Below, piece by piece: positions 1 through 7,941 of a stretch of DNA of 11,390 nt. The position numbers were made by a program, and so were the translations under genes. Position 1 is the first letter of the stretch. Each line of letters begins with the position of its first letter. Below the pieces are notes generated by a model. That model saw only the letters and a list, made by a program, of their open reading frames with translations, did not search any database and had not been told where the DNA came from. Origin of the DNA: an uncultured Gammaproteobacteria bacterium (GTDB taxonomy: Bacteria > Pseudomonadota > Gammaproteobacteria > Pseudomonadales > UBA5518); the NCBI GenBank assembly GCA_903921135.1, contig CAIXOY010000421.1:1-11390 (forward strand), read 5' to 3'.

Positions 1-981
1 CGACAGATGCTCCAGCACCCGCTCCGGCTCACAAGGCTCGCCCGACAGCGGATCGGTGTAACGCGGGTATCGGAGCAGAGCCGCAAACACCAGCTGCACC
101 AGGCTTATGGGCCTGCGCCAGGGAGGCGCAGCCAGGGCATCGCTCGTGAGCCCGCGCCCGGCATAGAACGGCATGCCGAAACAGCGCACGGGACGCCCCC
201 ACAACAGGGCCTCGAAGCCCAACTGCGAGGTCGCCACATAGACCGCGCGCGCCCGCTCGAGCAGCCGGACGGGGTGAACGTTCTCCTTCAAAAACACCAC
301 ACGAGGATGGCCAGCAAAGGAGGCAGGATCGATGCAGCCGCTTTTTTTGCCCGCCACTACATCGGGGTGGGTTTTGACCAGCACCCTGCTCTCGGGATGC
401 TCCTCCAAGGCAGCGCGCACCATTCGCTCGAAGGTGTCGGCTTCCACGCCCCCGAATGCGAGGGACGCATCGCCTGCGGTCTGGTCCGCCACGAGGACAA
501 AGTCTTCAGGCAATGTGTCTTCAAGCTCACGCAAGTGGTTGTATTTTGAAACCCTGCCCTCTCGCCACCCCGCGATGAAGCGCTGGGCCCGGGCCGCATC
601 GGCAGCGTCCGGCTCGTGATCGCAGAGCATGTCTAGCCGGCAGGGCCGGCTCGCGTCGTAGTAGATGCCCAGATCGTCGATGAGCAGCGATAGCGGTGGC
701 GCATCTCCTCCGAGCCCGACGGAGCGCAGAAACCCGTCCTCCAGAGCGATGTAGGGCCGGTGATGGCGCTCCGCCCAGAGGCGCGCAGGAGCAGACGTCG
801 GGCGTCGACCCCATCCCGCGACGGCGCCGATCCCTGCGGGGTCGAGGAAGCGATGACCGTTCACGATCGGCACGCCCAGAACGGAGGCGATACCGGGGAT
901 GCGCCTGACACCCCGGGAGAAGACCGCGACCGGGCCGGGGAGCACCACGGCAGGCGCATCGATGCGATCAGGCGCGTCCAT
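1..981 (-). CDS. kpsC: KpsC-like capsule beta-Kdo transferase, N-terminal module (3' end beyond left edge)
   Basis: Read on the minus strand from ATG at 979-981, the frame is open to the window edge for 327 codons. It shows the signature run of the capsule polysaccharide export/synthesis family (KpsC/LipA type): VFSRGVRRIPG near the start, EDGFLRSVGLGG (81-92), SLLIDDLGIYYDASRP around 97-113, VLVADQTAGDAS to 173, VLVKTHPD then AGKKSG (about 200-215), TSQLGFEALLWGRPV (251 on) and FGMPFYAGRGLTSD (268 on). KpsC adds the beta-Kdo linker to the lipid anchor of group 2-type capsules at the cytoplasmic face of the inner membrane. Known KpsC is about 670 aa with two related modules; what is visible fits the complete first module, so a second is expected beyond position 1. 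The usual Trp in the YAGWGLT motif is Arg here. The start overlaps the end of the upstream glycosyltransferase by 14 bp, suggesting translational coupling. The Shine-Dalgarno sequence is weak, so the exact start is less sure than the family. Confidence 0.9.
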   Translation of the reverse strand, partial: MDAPDRIDAPAVVLPGPVAVFSRGVRRIPGIASVLGVPIVNGHRFLDPAGIGAVAGWGRRPTSAPARLWAERHHRPYIALEDGFLRSVGLGGDAPPLSLLIDDLGIYYDASRPCRLDMLCDHEPDAADAARAQRFIAGWREGRVSKYNHLRELEDTLPEDFVLVADQTAGDASLAFGGVEADTFERMVRAALEEHPESRVLVKTHPDVVAGKKSGCIDPASFAGHPRVVFLKENVHPVRLLERARAVYVATSQLGFEALLWGRPVRCFGMPFYAGRGLTSDALAAPPWRRPISLVQLVFAALLRYPRYTDPLSGEPCEPERVLEHLS

Positions 982-2011
982 GTGCGCCTGCAGAGGGCCA
1001 ATGCCCGTGACGCGCGCGCTGCTCCGCGCATACAAGGCGCGCGGCCTCGGCCATGGCCGAGGCCTGATCCGGGGCCTCGAGCAGCGCGGCGATCGCCTCG
1101 ACCCAGTCCTCGTGCCGGGCCGCGCAGAGCAGGCCTGTCTCCCCGTGCAGGACCCCGTCTGCGTAAGGCGCCAGATCCGCGTAGACGCCGGCCGCCCCGA
1201 GGCGCGTGATGTCGAAGAGCTTCACCTGCGATCGGGCGCGGTTGAAGGGCGTATCCAGACAGGGCGCCAGCCCCACCTTGTACTGATGAGTGCGGCTGTA
1301 GGCCAGATAGTCCGGCCACGTGAGCCATGGGCGTACCCGGACCCGCGGAATGCCCCGGAACACACTCGCGACACCTTCATCGCCCAGGACTTCGAAAACA
1401 GCCCGGGGACATCGGCGCTGCACTGCCTCCACAACGGGCCGTAACCAGTGGATCTCGGCCAGATGCGCCCGCGTGCCGTGGTAGAAGTAAACGGGCTCGG
1501 CCTCTGCAGGGGTTTCATCGTCCACGCGGGGGGACACATACAGCGGCACGAGGAGACGGCTTCGGGGGCCGGGATAGCGTCGCAGCAATTCGGGCGTGGA
1601 GAGCCACAACTCGTCGCAACACCCCGCCAGCAGGCGCCGCACGTCCCGGTGCCGGCGGGCCGTGCGCAGTGCGTAGGCCGGCGGGAGCTCCGCGGCCAGC
1701 AAGGCTTGCGGCATGTCGTCGTCCATCAGAAGCGCAATACGCCCGAATGCTGCCCGATGCTGGCTGATCCAGCGCAGCCAGGGCCGGGGGGCGTGTCGCA
1801 CCAGCACGAGTTCGGTGGCTCGCAATGGCCCGGGGGGGGGATCTGCCGCAAGGGTATCGACAATCGTGCCACGCAAGGGCCCAAGGCGGCTCTCGAGGTA
1901 GATGCTGGTGGTGGGCACCGGCCCGGGAGAGAGCACCAGGACATCACCCGCCTCGCCAGCGTCAGGCCGCTGTTCCGATGGCCGGAACCACCCGGGCGAG
2001 GCGAAGGCCAC
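968..2011 (-). CDS. Glycosyltransferase (GT-B, family 4/1-like), capsule-associated
   Basis: The frame encodes a soluble protein of about 347 aa with a GT-B look. The N-terminal half holds LVLSPGPVPTTSIYLESRLG and a DDDMP stretch (about 97-101). The C-terminal half has FYHGTRAHLAEIHWL (about 176-190), FEVLGDEG, and GLAPCLDTPFNRARSQVKLFD (about 247-267), the usual position of the nucleotide-sugar binding region in family 4-type transferases. It ends with a region typical of their C-terminus (GLLCAARHEDWVEAI). Substrate and linkage cannot be told. The start is uncertain: no ATG lies between the upstream gene's stop (2083) and residue 98. I chose GTG at 2009-2011, with an AGGG-like sequence just upstream; TTG at 2036-2038 gives 9 more residues. 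The gene follows the GGDEF-EAL gene by 44-71 bp and overlaps kpsC by 14 bp, so a role in making the capsule or its linker is the natural inference. Confidence 0.8.
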   Translation of the reverse strand: MAFASPGWFRPSEQRPDAGEAGDVLVLSPGPVPTTSIYLESRLGPLRGTIVDTLAADPPPGPLRATELVLVRHAPRPWLRWISQHRAAFGRIALLMDDDMPQALLAAELPPAYALRTARRHRDVRRLLAGCCDELWLSTPELLRRYPGPRSRLLVPLYVSPRVDDETPAEAEPVYFYHGTRAHLAEIHWLRPVVEAVQRRCPRAVFEVLGDEGVASVFRGIPRVRVRPWLTWPDYLAYSRTHQYKVGLAPCLDTPFNRARSQVKLFDITRLGAAGVYADLAPYADGVLHGETGLLCAARHEDWVEAIAALLEAPDQASAMAEAARLVCAEQRARHGHWPSAGAHGRA

Positions 2012-2082
2012 GCCCTGGCCGAAGGCATGCTGAAGCAAGGCCCGAAGCGGACCCGCAGACCCGGGATCCCCGCGAGGAGCGC

Positions 2083-5000
2083 TCAGACCCCGTACTCCCG
2101 TCGGCGCTGGATGATCAGCTGAGCGAGCTCCGGGGCCGGCAAGGCCTTGCTGAAGAGCCAGCCCTGGAGGTAATCGCAACCGAGCGCCATCAGGAAGTCC
2201 CTCTGCACCTCGGTCTCCACACCCTCGGCCACGACCTTGATGCCAAGTGCGTGCGCCATGGCCACCGTCGCGCTGCAAATTGCTCTGCCACCGGGCTCCG
2301 CGTCGATGTCCCTCACGAAAGAGCGATCGAGCTTGATGTTGTGGAGCGGCAACATCTTGAGATACGAGAGCGAGGAATACCCTGTCCCGAAGTCATCGAT
2401 GGCGAGGCCGACGCCACTGTCATAAAGGCGCTTCAGGAGCGCGATCGTCGACTGCGGCTCCTGCATGGCCATCGATTCGGTGAGTTCCAGTTCCAGATCC
2501 GCTGCAGCGATACCCGAGGCCGCGATGGCGGCAGCCACGCGCTCGGGGAGTTCGCGGTCGCGCAGCTGCTTGGCGGAAAGATTGACGCAGACCCTGAGAC
2601 CGCTGATGCCGAGGGTGTTCAGAGTCGCCAGCTCACGGCAAGCGGCGTTCAGGGCCCAATCGCCGATCGCATCGATGAGGCCGAACTCCTCGGCGACGCT
2701 GATGAACTGGTCGGGAGCCACCAGGCCACGCTGCGGATGTTGCCAGCGGATCAGTGCCTCGGCAGCCACATAGGCCCCGTCTTCCGATCGCACCTGTGGC
2801 TGGAAGTGCAGGCGGAACTCTTCGCGCTCGAGCGCGCCACGCAGATCGGCCGCAAGCTCCAGCCGATCCCGCGCACGCTCCGACAGCGCCCGATCGAAGA
2901 ACTGGAAATTGTTGCGCCCCACGTCCTTGGCCCGATACATCGCCGCATCGGCGTTTCGCATCAGCGTCTCGACCGTGGAGCCATGCTCGGGCGCGATCGC
3001 GATGCCGATGCTGGGAGAGCTGTGGAGCAAGCGGGCACGGAGGTTGTAGGGCGCGCTCAGCTCCTGGCGGAGTTTCTCGGCCATCCGTGCGATGGCGTCA
3101 TCGTCACCCGCGCCGGGCAAGGCCACCACGAACTCGTCACCACCCAGACGCGCGACGATATCGCTCGAGCGCACCGAGGTGCGCAGACGGCGCGCGATTT
3201 CCAGCAGCAACTGGTCTCCTACGTCATGGCCCAGAGAGTCATTGATCAGCTTGAAGCGGTCCATGTCGATGAACATGAGCGCCAGGCGCTCACCCGAACG
3301 CACCGCCTGCGAAAGCGCCTGGTCGACGCGACTCTGCAGCGAAAACCGGTTCGGCAGACCGGTGAGCGCGTCGTGGTGGGCGAGGAACTCGATCTTCTCC
3401 TCGGCCCCCTTGCGCTCACTGATGTCGACAAAACTTCCGACGTAGTTCGAGGGTTCGCCCCTGTCGTCGCGGACCACCGCGAGCACCAGCCAGAACGGAC
3501 GGGGAATCCCGCCAGAGCCCCTGCCCCAGATTTCGCCCTGCCAGGTGCCACGATCGAGAGCGATGGCGGCGTAACTGCGGAATTGCTCGCGATTTCCGCG
3601 CTCGGCAAAAATCTCCATGGCATCCATGCCAGGCGCGAGCCCCTGCCCGATGCCAGTCAGACCAGCGAATGCCGGGTTCACTTCAACGATGCGGAAGTCG
3701 GGATCGCTGATGAATATCGCCTCACCGCCGCGCTCGAAGGTCATGGCGAGGAGCTTGGCCCGGGCAGAGGCTTCGACTCTGTCGGTGATATCCCAACTGA
3801 CGCCCACAACGTGGGGGCGGCCTGCACGATCGAGCCGGTGCCTTGCCCGTGCGCTGATCCAGCGCATCTCGCCGCCGGGGTGCATGACGCGCAGATCGAG
3901 CGAGAGGAACCCGCCGCCGACCGTGCAGGCCTCCAGGGCTTCCTGGTAGCGCGGGAGATCGTCCGGATGGACGCGCTCGAGGAGCGTGTCCAGGTCCATG
4001 AGCACCGAGGTGCCTGGCAGACCATAGACGCGGCAGAGCTCGGCCGTACCGGTCAGCTGCCCGGAATCGAGGTCGTGGTCCCAACTGCCGATACCGGCGA
4101 AGGCGAGCCCGTCGAGGAAGCTGCGCTGCGTTTCGCGCTCACGCTCCTCCGCCGCCTCCCGCTCGGCGATCTCGTTGCGCAGCTGGCGGTTTCGCGTGGC
4201 AAGCTCGGCGGTACGCTCCTCGAACTGCTGCTCGACGCGGGCGGAACGGCCGCTCAGCACCACCACGAACAGCAGCAGCACCGCCACAGCCACACAGGCC
4301 GATATCTGCATGAGGAAGGGGGCGGGCGACAACTGGGAAGCGAGATACGTAGCCGTAGGAGAGATCGTGATCTCCCAGATCCGGCCTGCCACCTCCATGC
4401 GCCTGTGGTACGGGAGGATCGACGCCTCGGCCGATGGTGCTGCGCCGAGGTCGACCAGCAGCACAGGCTCATCGCCAGTTACATCCTGCAGCAGGATATG
4501 CACCAGCGAAGTGTCAGCCTCGCCGCGCTCCAGAAGCCTGGCGACGATGATCAGGGGCTGGGCCGCCACGCCCGCAACTCCCTCGAGTTCCGGCAGTCCG
4601 GGAACAGCACCCGAGGGGCCGACGGCCGCGACGAAGAGCACCGTCAGCTCTCCGGGCTGACCCACCAAGGCACGTCGGGGCGGAAAGGCCACGATGTCTC
4701 CGGTGGCACGCGCCCGCTCTATGGCGTCTGCGCCGCCCTCGCTGCGACGCAGGTCGACGCCCAAGCGCTCTTTTGCCGCAGCCGGCACCACAAAGGTCAC
4801 TGGATAGACATGATCGGAGCGCAGCCCCGGGGCCATCGCCGTGACGGGATCGCCGATACGGAATGAGGGCTCGATCGATGCTCTTGCAGCGGCCTCGAAT
4901 GCGCTTCGGTCTGCTTCGCTCACACGCGGAGCCCATCCCATACTCGCGACGCCGGGCGTGCGGCGGCCGATCGACTCGCCGAAACGGGCAAACTCCGCCG

Positions 5001-5799
5001 GATCCACCGGGCGTGCAGACTCGAGAAAGGATCGCAGCGCGGCTGCAACACCACGCACGTCATCGAACTCGCTGCCGAGGGCCTGCGCAAAGTCGGCAGA
5101 GACGGTCTCGAAGGCTATGCGCTGGCGCTCCTGCTCGCGCGCTGCAAAGGCGTTGCCCAGAGAGAAGGCAACTCCGACGGCAAGGACCGAGGCGACAGCC
5201 GTTACCAGACGCCTTGATCGCCAGGGTGCGTCGGGTGCTGAGGGAAGTGCGAGGAACACAGGCATGGCGATCACCGTGCCCATCCACTGCCCGAACCACG
5301 CGGCTATCGCCGGCACGAGCATGGCGGAGGGGTCGAGCGCTTCGGAGGCGTAGGCCCCCAGCAGGATCCCGCCGCCACCGAAGAGTGCCGCGAATGGAGC
5401 ATGTATCAACCCGAAACGCAGGGCCTCGCCCACCGAGTCGAGCGCAGCCGCCGGGGCGCCCGGCGGCTGGAGCAGCCGGGCGGCCAATGCAGACTGCAGG
5501 CAGAGCGCGAGCCCGATGAGCGCGCCCTGCGCCGAAGACCTGATCCAGTCGGCGCCCGTGGCGGCAGAGGCCCACGCGAGCAGGGTCAATATGACTGAGG
5601 AGAGGAGAATGCCCGGCCACGCCGCGGGCCCGTAACGCAGGGTCGCAGCCAAGCCGACACCCGCCGGAAGCCACACGAGCGGATAAGCGCCGATGGCAGG
5701 AGATGCCCACAAGCTGAGCAGGCCGGCGAACACACAGCCCACCGCCACCACGCAAGCGCGGCGTGCGGTTTGCCAGTGCACTGAAGCGGCTGCAGGCAT
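2083..5799 (-). CDS. MASE1-CHASE-PAS-PAS-GGDEF-EAL membrane c-di-GMP synthase/phosphodiesterase
   Basis: A 1238-aa multidomain protein (residues below are numbered from the TTG one codon upstream). Residues 1-220 are hydrophobic with many membrane segments and the MASE1-like VWLPAGVGLAA (43-53). Residues about 225-485 match a CHASE sensor domain (TPGVASMGWAPRVSEADR, 282-299), expected outside the membrane. A membrane segment follows (about 497-517), then a charged coiled-coil stretch (520-560), PAS domains at about 565-675 and 685-800, GGDEF at 805-970 and EAL at 985-1235. The cyclase motif GGDEF (887-891) is intact, with an inhibitory RxxD site (R878, D881) five residues before it. The phosphodiesterase motifs EAL (1015-1017), CVNLSAKQL, ELTES, DDFGTGYSS (1136-1144), AEGVET (1192-1197) and GCDYLQG are all kept. 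Both activities are therefore possible; which dominates cannot be told. ATG 5797-5799 is preferred over TTG 5800-5802 because GGGAG (5805-5809) sits 5 nt from the ATG. Confidence 0.95.
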   Translation of the reverse strand: MPAAASVHWQTARRACVVAVGCVFAGLLSLWASPAIGAYPLVWLPAGVGLAATLRYGPAAWPGILLSSVILTLLAWASAATGADWIRSSAQGALIGLALCLQSALAARLLQPPGAPAAALDSVGEALRFGLIHAPFAALFGGGGILLGAYASEALDPSAMLVPAIAAWFGQWMGTVIAMPVFLALPSAPDAPWRSRRLVTAVASVLAVGVAFSLGNAFAAREQERQRIAFETVSADFAQALGSEFDDVRGVAAALRSFLESARPVDPAEFARFGESIGRRTPGVASMGWAPRVSEADRSAFEAAARASIEPSFRIGDPVTAMAPGLRSDHVYPVTFVVPAAAKERLGVDLRRSEGGADAIERARATGDIVAFPPRRALVGQPGELTVLFVAAVGPSGAVPGLPELEGVAGVAAQPLIIVARLLERGEADTSLVHILLQDVTGDEPVLLVDLGAAPSAEASILPYHRRMEVAGRIWEITISPTATYLASQLSPAPFLMQISACVAVAVLLLFVVVLSGRSARVEQQFEERTAELATRNRQLRNEIAEREAAEERERETQRSFLDGLAFAGIGSWDHDLDSGQLTGTAELCRVYGLPGTSVLMDLDTLLERVHPDDLPRYQEALEACTVGGGFLSLDLRVMHPGGEMRWISARARHRLDRAGRPHVVGVSWDITDRVEASARAKLLAMTFERGGEAIFISDPDFRIVEVNPAFAGLTGIGQGLAPGMDAMEIFAERGNREQFRSYAAIALDRGTWQGEIWGRGSGGIPRPFWLVLAVVRDDRGEPSNYVGSFVDISERKGAEEKIEFLAHHDALTGLPNRFSLQSRVDQALSQAVRSGERLALMFIDMDRFKLINDSLGHDVGDQLLLEIARRLRTSVRSSDIVARLGGDEFVVALPGAGDDDAIARMAEKLRQELSAPYNLRARLLHSSPSIGIAIAPEHGSTVETLMRNADAAMYRAKDVGRNNFQFFDRALSERARDRLELAADLRGALEREEFRLHFQPQVRSEDGAYVAAEALIRWQHPQRGLVAPDQFISVAEEFGLIDAIGDWALNAACRELATLNTLGISGLRVCVNLSAKQLRDRELPERVAAAIAASGIAAADLELELTESMAMQEPQSTIALLKRLYDSGVGLAIDDFGTGYSSLSYLKMLPLHNIKLDRSFVRDIDAEPGGRAICSATVAMAHALGIKVVAEGVETEVQRDFLMALGCDYLQGWLFSKALPAPELAQLIIQRRREYGV

Positions 5800-5819
5800 C
5801 AAAGCTCCCGGGACTGCTG

Positions 5820-5836
5820 GTATTGCGCGGCAATAC
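5820..5836. repeat. Perfect inverted repeat upstream of the GGDEF-EAL gene
   Basis: The 17 bases here have 7-bp arms, GTATTGC and GCAATAC, around a 3-bp GCG centre, with no mismatch. It lies between a promoter-like sequence (5868-5896) and the start codon at 5799, about 20 bp before the ATG. Its symmetry and position fit an operator for a dimeric regulator, or a hairpin in the leader RNA. The three-base centre makes a stable RNA loop less likely. No known binding motif is recognised. Confidence 0.5.
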
Positions 5837-5867
5837 GCATCGTGGCGCCGGCCCGCTACCCGGACCG

Positions 5868-5896
5868 ACTATAACGGAGCCCGTTTACCAGCGTAA
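5868..5896 (-). promoter_or_regulatory. Possible promoter of the GGDEF-EAL gene
   Basis: On the minus strand TATAGT (5868-5873) matches the sigma-70 -10 consensus at 5 of 6 positions. The hexamer 17 bp upstream, TTACGC (5891-5896), is a poor -35. Transcription would start near 5861, giving a leader of about 60 nt that contains the inverted repeat at 5820-5836. The position in the 125-bp cheD to GGDEF-EAL gap supports it; the weak -35 is against it. Confidence 0.35.
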
Positions 5897-5924
5897 GCAC
5901 GGACTGCGCGCGCGGCCACCTACA

Positions 5925-6611
5925 TCAAAAGAGTTCGACGTCTCCGCCGAACACTTCCTGCGAGGCGCGCTTCGGCGGCTCGACCAGGCGCTCCATGTAC
6001 TGCTCCTCGCGCTTGAAGATCGTGTCGTTGTGCAGCGTGCGGAGTTTCTTCACCTGTACGCGGCCCGTGCGCGGGTCGTAGAGCACCTTGCGCGGGTAGA
6101 TATCGCCAACGTCCTCGGCGAGCAGCCGCAATCCTTCCGTGCGGATGTACTCCCGTACGAACTGGATGTTGCGCCGACCGACGTCGGACATGATGGCGAG
6201 CACCTTGCCGCCGCCCGTGATTTTCACCTCGAGGTTTTCCCTGACACCGCCGAATTTCTGGATGTCGGTGATCAGGTGTTCCATGGCGACGTTGCCGTAG
6301 CGCGCCGAAGCACTGACGAGCGAGTCGTTCCAGGAATCCTCGGCACGCCCCCCGCTCTGCGGCAGCATGAAGTGGTTCATGCCACCCACGCCGAAGACCG
6401 GATCACGCACGCAAGCCGAGATGCAGGAACCGAGCACGGTGGTGATGACCTCGCTCTCCACCGTGACGTAGTACTCGCCCGGCAGGATCTTGGCGGCGTA
6501 CTGGTTGCGTGTGGGATCCCAGTAGCGCTTCACGTGCTCGTAGCCCGGCAGCACGCGGGCCTGTCCTGCGTAACTCAGGCGTCGGCGGTTGTTCGATGCA
6601 GTGTCTTGCAT
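5925..6611 (-). CDS. cheD: Chemoreceptor glutamine deamidase CheD
   Basis: CheD hydrolyses specific glutamine side chains of chemoreceptors to glutamate in the cytoplasm, and in some bacteria is bound by phosphorylated CheY. The 228-aa protein has the family core TTVLGSCISACVRDP (57-71) with the catalytic Cys at 63, a Thr six residues before it (57), and GGMNHFMLP (76-84) with the catalytic His at 80. ITGGGKVL (131-138) and GRRNIQFVREYI (145-156) are also typical. All three expected catalytic residues are present. The start chosen is ATG 6609-6611, 10 bp after the cheR stop; the open frame extends upstream to 6737, but that stretch overlaps cheR and looks like shadow sequence. The N-terminal 40 residues and C-terminal 25 are longer than in the smallest CheDs. 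It is likely cotranscribed with cheR. Confidence 0.95.
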   Translation of the reverse strand: MQDTASNNRRRLSYAGQARVLPGYEHVKRYWDPTRNQYAAKILPGEYYVTVESEVITTVLGSCISACVRDPVFGVGGMNHFMLPQSGGRAEDSWNDSLVSASARYGNVAMEHLITDIQKFGGVRENLEVKITGGGKVLAIMSDVGRRNIQFVREYIRTEGLRLLAEDVGDIYPRKVLYDPRTGRVQVKKLRTLHNDTIFKREEQYMERLVEPPKRASQEVFGGDVELF

Positions 6612-6621
6612 GAGCGTTCGC

Positions 6622-7506
6622 CTAGTGCTGCTTCTGGTAGACGGTCTGGCCAAGGAGCCGGAAACGCGTCGTGAGATTGTGCATGGTCTCGGAGTGTCCG
6701 AGGAAAACGTATCCGCCATCGACCAACTGGTCCGCAAAACGGTCGAACAAACGCTGCTGGGTGGGCTTGTCGAAGTAGATGACCACGTTGCGGCAGAAGA
6801 TGAAATCGAACTGGCCCCGCATGGGCCAGGCTTCCATCAGGTTCAGTTGCTTGAAGGAAATCGGCTGCTGGAACTCCGGGCGGACGCGCACCTTGTCGCT
6901 AGACTCGCCGCGCCCGCGCAGGAAGCCCCTGCGCTTGAGGGTGTCGGGAAGCGAGCGGATCCTGTCTTCGCCATAGACGCCGGCGGAGGCCGTGGCGAGC
7001 ACCTTGGTGTCGATATCGGTGGCCAGGATCTTGAGATCCCATCCTGCCGGCAAGCAGTCCAGGACAGTCATTGCAATCGAATAGGGCTCCTCGCCCGTCG
7101 AGCACCCCGCGGACCAGATCCGCAACGAGCGCTTCGCGGAATTGCGCGTGACGAACTCGGGTATCACCTTCTCGCGGAGGACGTCGAAGTGGTGCTTCTC
7201 GCGGAAGAAGGAAGTGAGGTTGGTGGTGACCGCATTGATCAGGTTGACGAATTCCGGCCCGCCGGCATCATCCTGCAGCAGCGCCACATATTCAGCAAAA
7301 GAGCCGAGGCGCAGTTCGCGCAGGCGCCGCACCAGACGGCCATAGACCATCTGCCGCTTGGTGTCGGGGAGCTTGATCGCAGCGTGCTGCTCGACCAGTT
7401 CGCGAATGAACGCGAACTCCGCATCGCTGAACGGGAACTCACGGGACTCGGCCCTTTCCTCCACGGACCTCACCCTGACGGACGCCTTGCCCTGGCTGTC
7501 CCCCAT
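6622..7506 (-). CDS. cheR: Chemotaxis protein methyltransferase CheR
   Basis: CheR transfers methyl groups from S-adenosylmethionine to glutamates on chemoreceptors, setting adaptation. The 294-aa protein has the helical N-terminal domain (about 25-95) followed by the catalytic Rossmann domain. Diagnostic motifs are NLTSFFRE (96-103), WSAGCSTGEEPYSIAM (131-146, SAM binding), LATDID (161-166) and FDFIFCRNVVIYFD (233-246), with GHSE (270-273) near the end. Length is normal for the family and there is no added TPR tail. The start is ATG 7504-7506; the AGGAGG Shine-Dalgarno at 7511-7516 overlaps the stop codon of cheY and lies 4 nt from the ATG, so the two are tightly linked in translation. No pentapeptide-type receptor tether partner or CheB is found in this window. 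Confidence 0.96.
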   Translation of the reverse strand: MGDSQGKASVRVRSVEERAESREFPFSDAEFAFIRELVEQHAAIKLPDTKRQMVYGRLVRRLRELRLGSFAEYVALLQDDAGGPEFVNLINAVTTNLTSFFREKHHFDVLREKVIPEFVTRNSAKRSLRIWSAGCSTGEEPYSIAMTVLDCLPAGWDLKILATDIDTKVLATASAGVYGEDRIRSLPDTLKRRGFLRGRGESSDKVRVRPEFQQPISFKQLNLMEAWPMRGQFDFIFCRNVVIYFDKPTQQRLFDRFADQLVDGGYVFLGHSETMHNLTTRFRLLGQTVYQKQH

Positions 7507-7514
7507 CGACCCTC

Positions 7515-7877
7515 CTAGCCCAGCACTTTCTTGACGACCGCGATCAACTGGTCGGGGTTGAACGGCTTCACGATCCAGCCTGTGGCGCCGGCGGCCTTGC
7601 CCTCGAGCTTGCGCTCCTGCCCCGCCTCGGTGGTGAGCATGAGAATGGGCACGAAGCGGTAGGCAGGCAGGGCCCGCAATTCGCGCGTCAGGGTGATGCC
7701 ATCCATCAGGGGCATGTTCACGTCGGTGAGCACGAGGTCGAATTTCTGTTCCTTCGCCTTCTCGAGCGCGTCCTGGCCGTCTATCGCGGAGACCACGGAA
7801 TGACCTGCGTTGCTCAGGGTGTACGCCACCATCTGGCGCATCGACGCCGAATCGTCAGCGGCGAGTATGTTCGCCAT
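7515..7877 (-). CDS. cheY: CheY-type single-domain response regulator
   Basis: A 120-aa stand-alone receiver domain. It has the acidic pair D8-D9 (AADDSAS), the phosphoacceptor D52 in LVLTDVNMP, the switch Thr 82 in LMLTTEA and Lys 104 in VKPFNP, so it should be phosphorylated, presumably by a CheA encoded elsewhere. The AGATGWIVKPFNPDQL end is the form seen in CheY of chemotaxis clusters rather than in DNA-binding regulators, and there is no output domain. ATG 7875-7877 is supported by GGAG (7885-7888) seven nt upstream. It sits 64 bp after cheW and 8 bp before cheR. It might act on the flagellar motor or on another target, for example CheD; the sequence does not decide between these. Confidence 0.95.
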   Translation of the reverse strand: MANILAADDSASMRQMVAYTLSNAGHSVVSAIDGQDALEKAKEQKFDLVLTDVNMPLMDGITLTRELRALPAYRFVPILMLTTEAGQERKLEGKAAGATGWIVKPFNPDQLIAVVKKVLG

Positions 7878-7905
7878 GTCTCTACTCCAGTTAAGGATCT
7901 CTTTA

Positions 7906-7919
7906 GCGCGCCAGCGCGC
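7906..7919. repeat. Short GC inverted repeat between cheW and cheY
   Basis: GCGCGC, CA, GCGCGC: two identical self-complementary blocks separated by two bases in the 64-bp gap between the cheW stop and the cheY start. It could form a small hairpin in the transcript and influence RNA stability between the two genes, but there is no T-run after it on the minus strand, so it is not called a terminator. Chance in GC-rich sequence is possible. Confidence 0.25.
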
Positions 7920-7941
7920 GGATGGCAGTCAGGGAGGCCCC

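Noticed and set aside
7..549. Plus-strand 180-codon frame at the left edge
   Set aside because: The same bases encode the conserved KpsC motifs on the minus strand; the plus-strand product has no family features.
2039..2278. Upstream extension of the glycosyltransferase to 2278
   Set aside because: It would overlap nearly 200 bp of the EAL domain on the same strand, and the added residues are Gly/Arg-rich shadow sequence.
1825..4866. A 1013-codon open frame on the plus strand
   Set aside because: It lies opposite the GGDEF-EAL gene, whose domains are unmistakable. Long antisense frames are expected in GC-rich genes, and the translation has no recognisable domain.
6612..6737. N-terminal extension of CheD to 6737
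   Set aside because: It overlaps cheR by over 100 bp, and the sequence is Ser/Arg-rich without CheD similarity. ATG 6609-6611 fits the gene spacing.
7906..7919. Intrinsic terminator between cheW and cheY
   Set aside because: The GC repeat has only a two-base centre and no T-run on the minus strand. The neighbouring che genes are better read as one operon.
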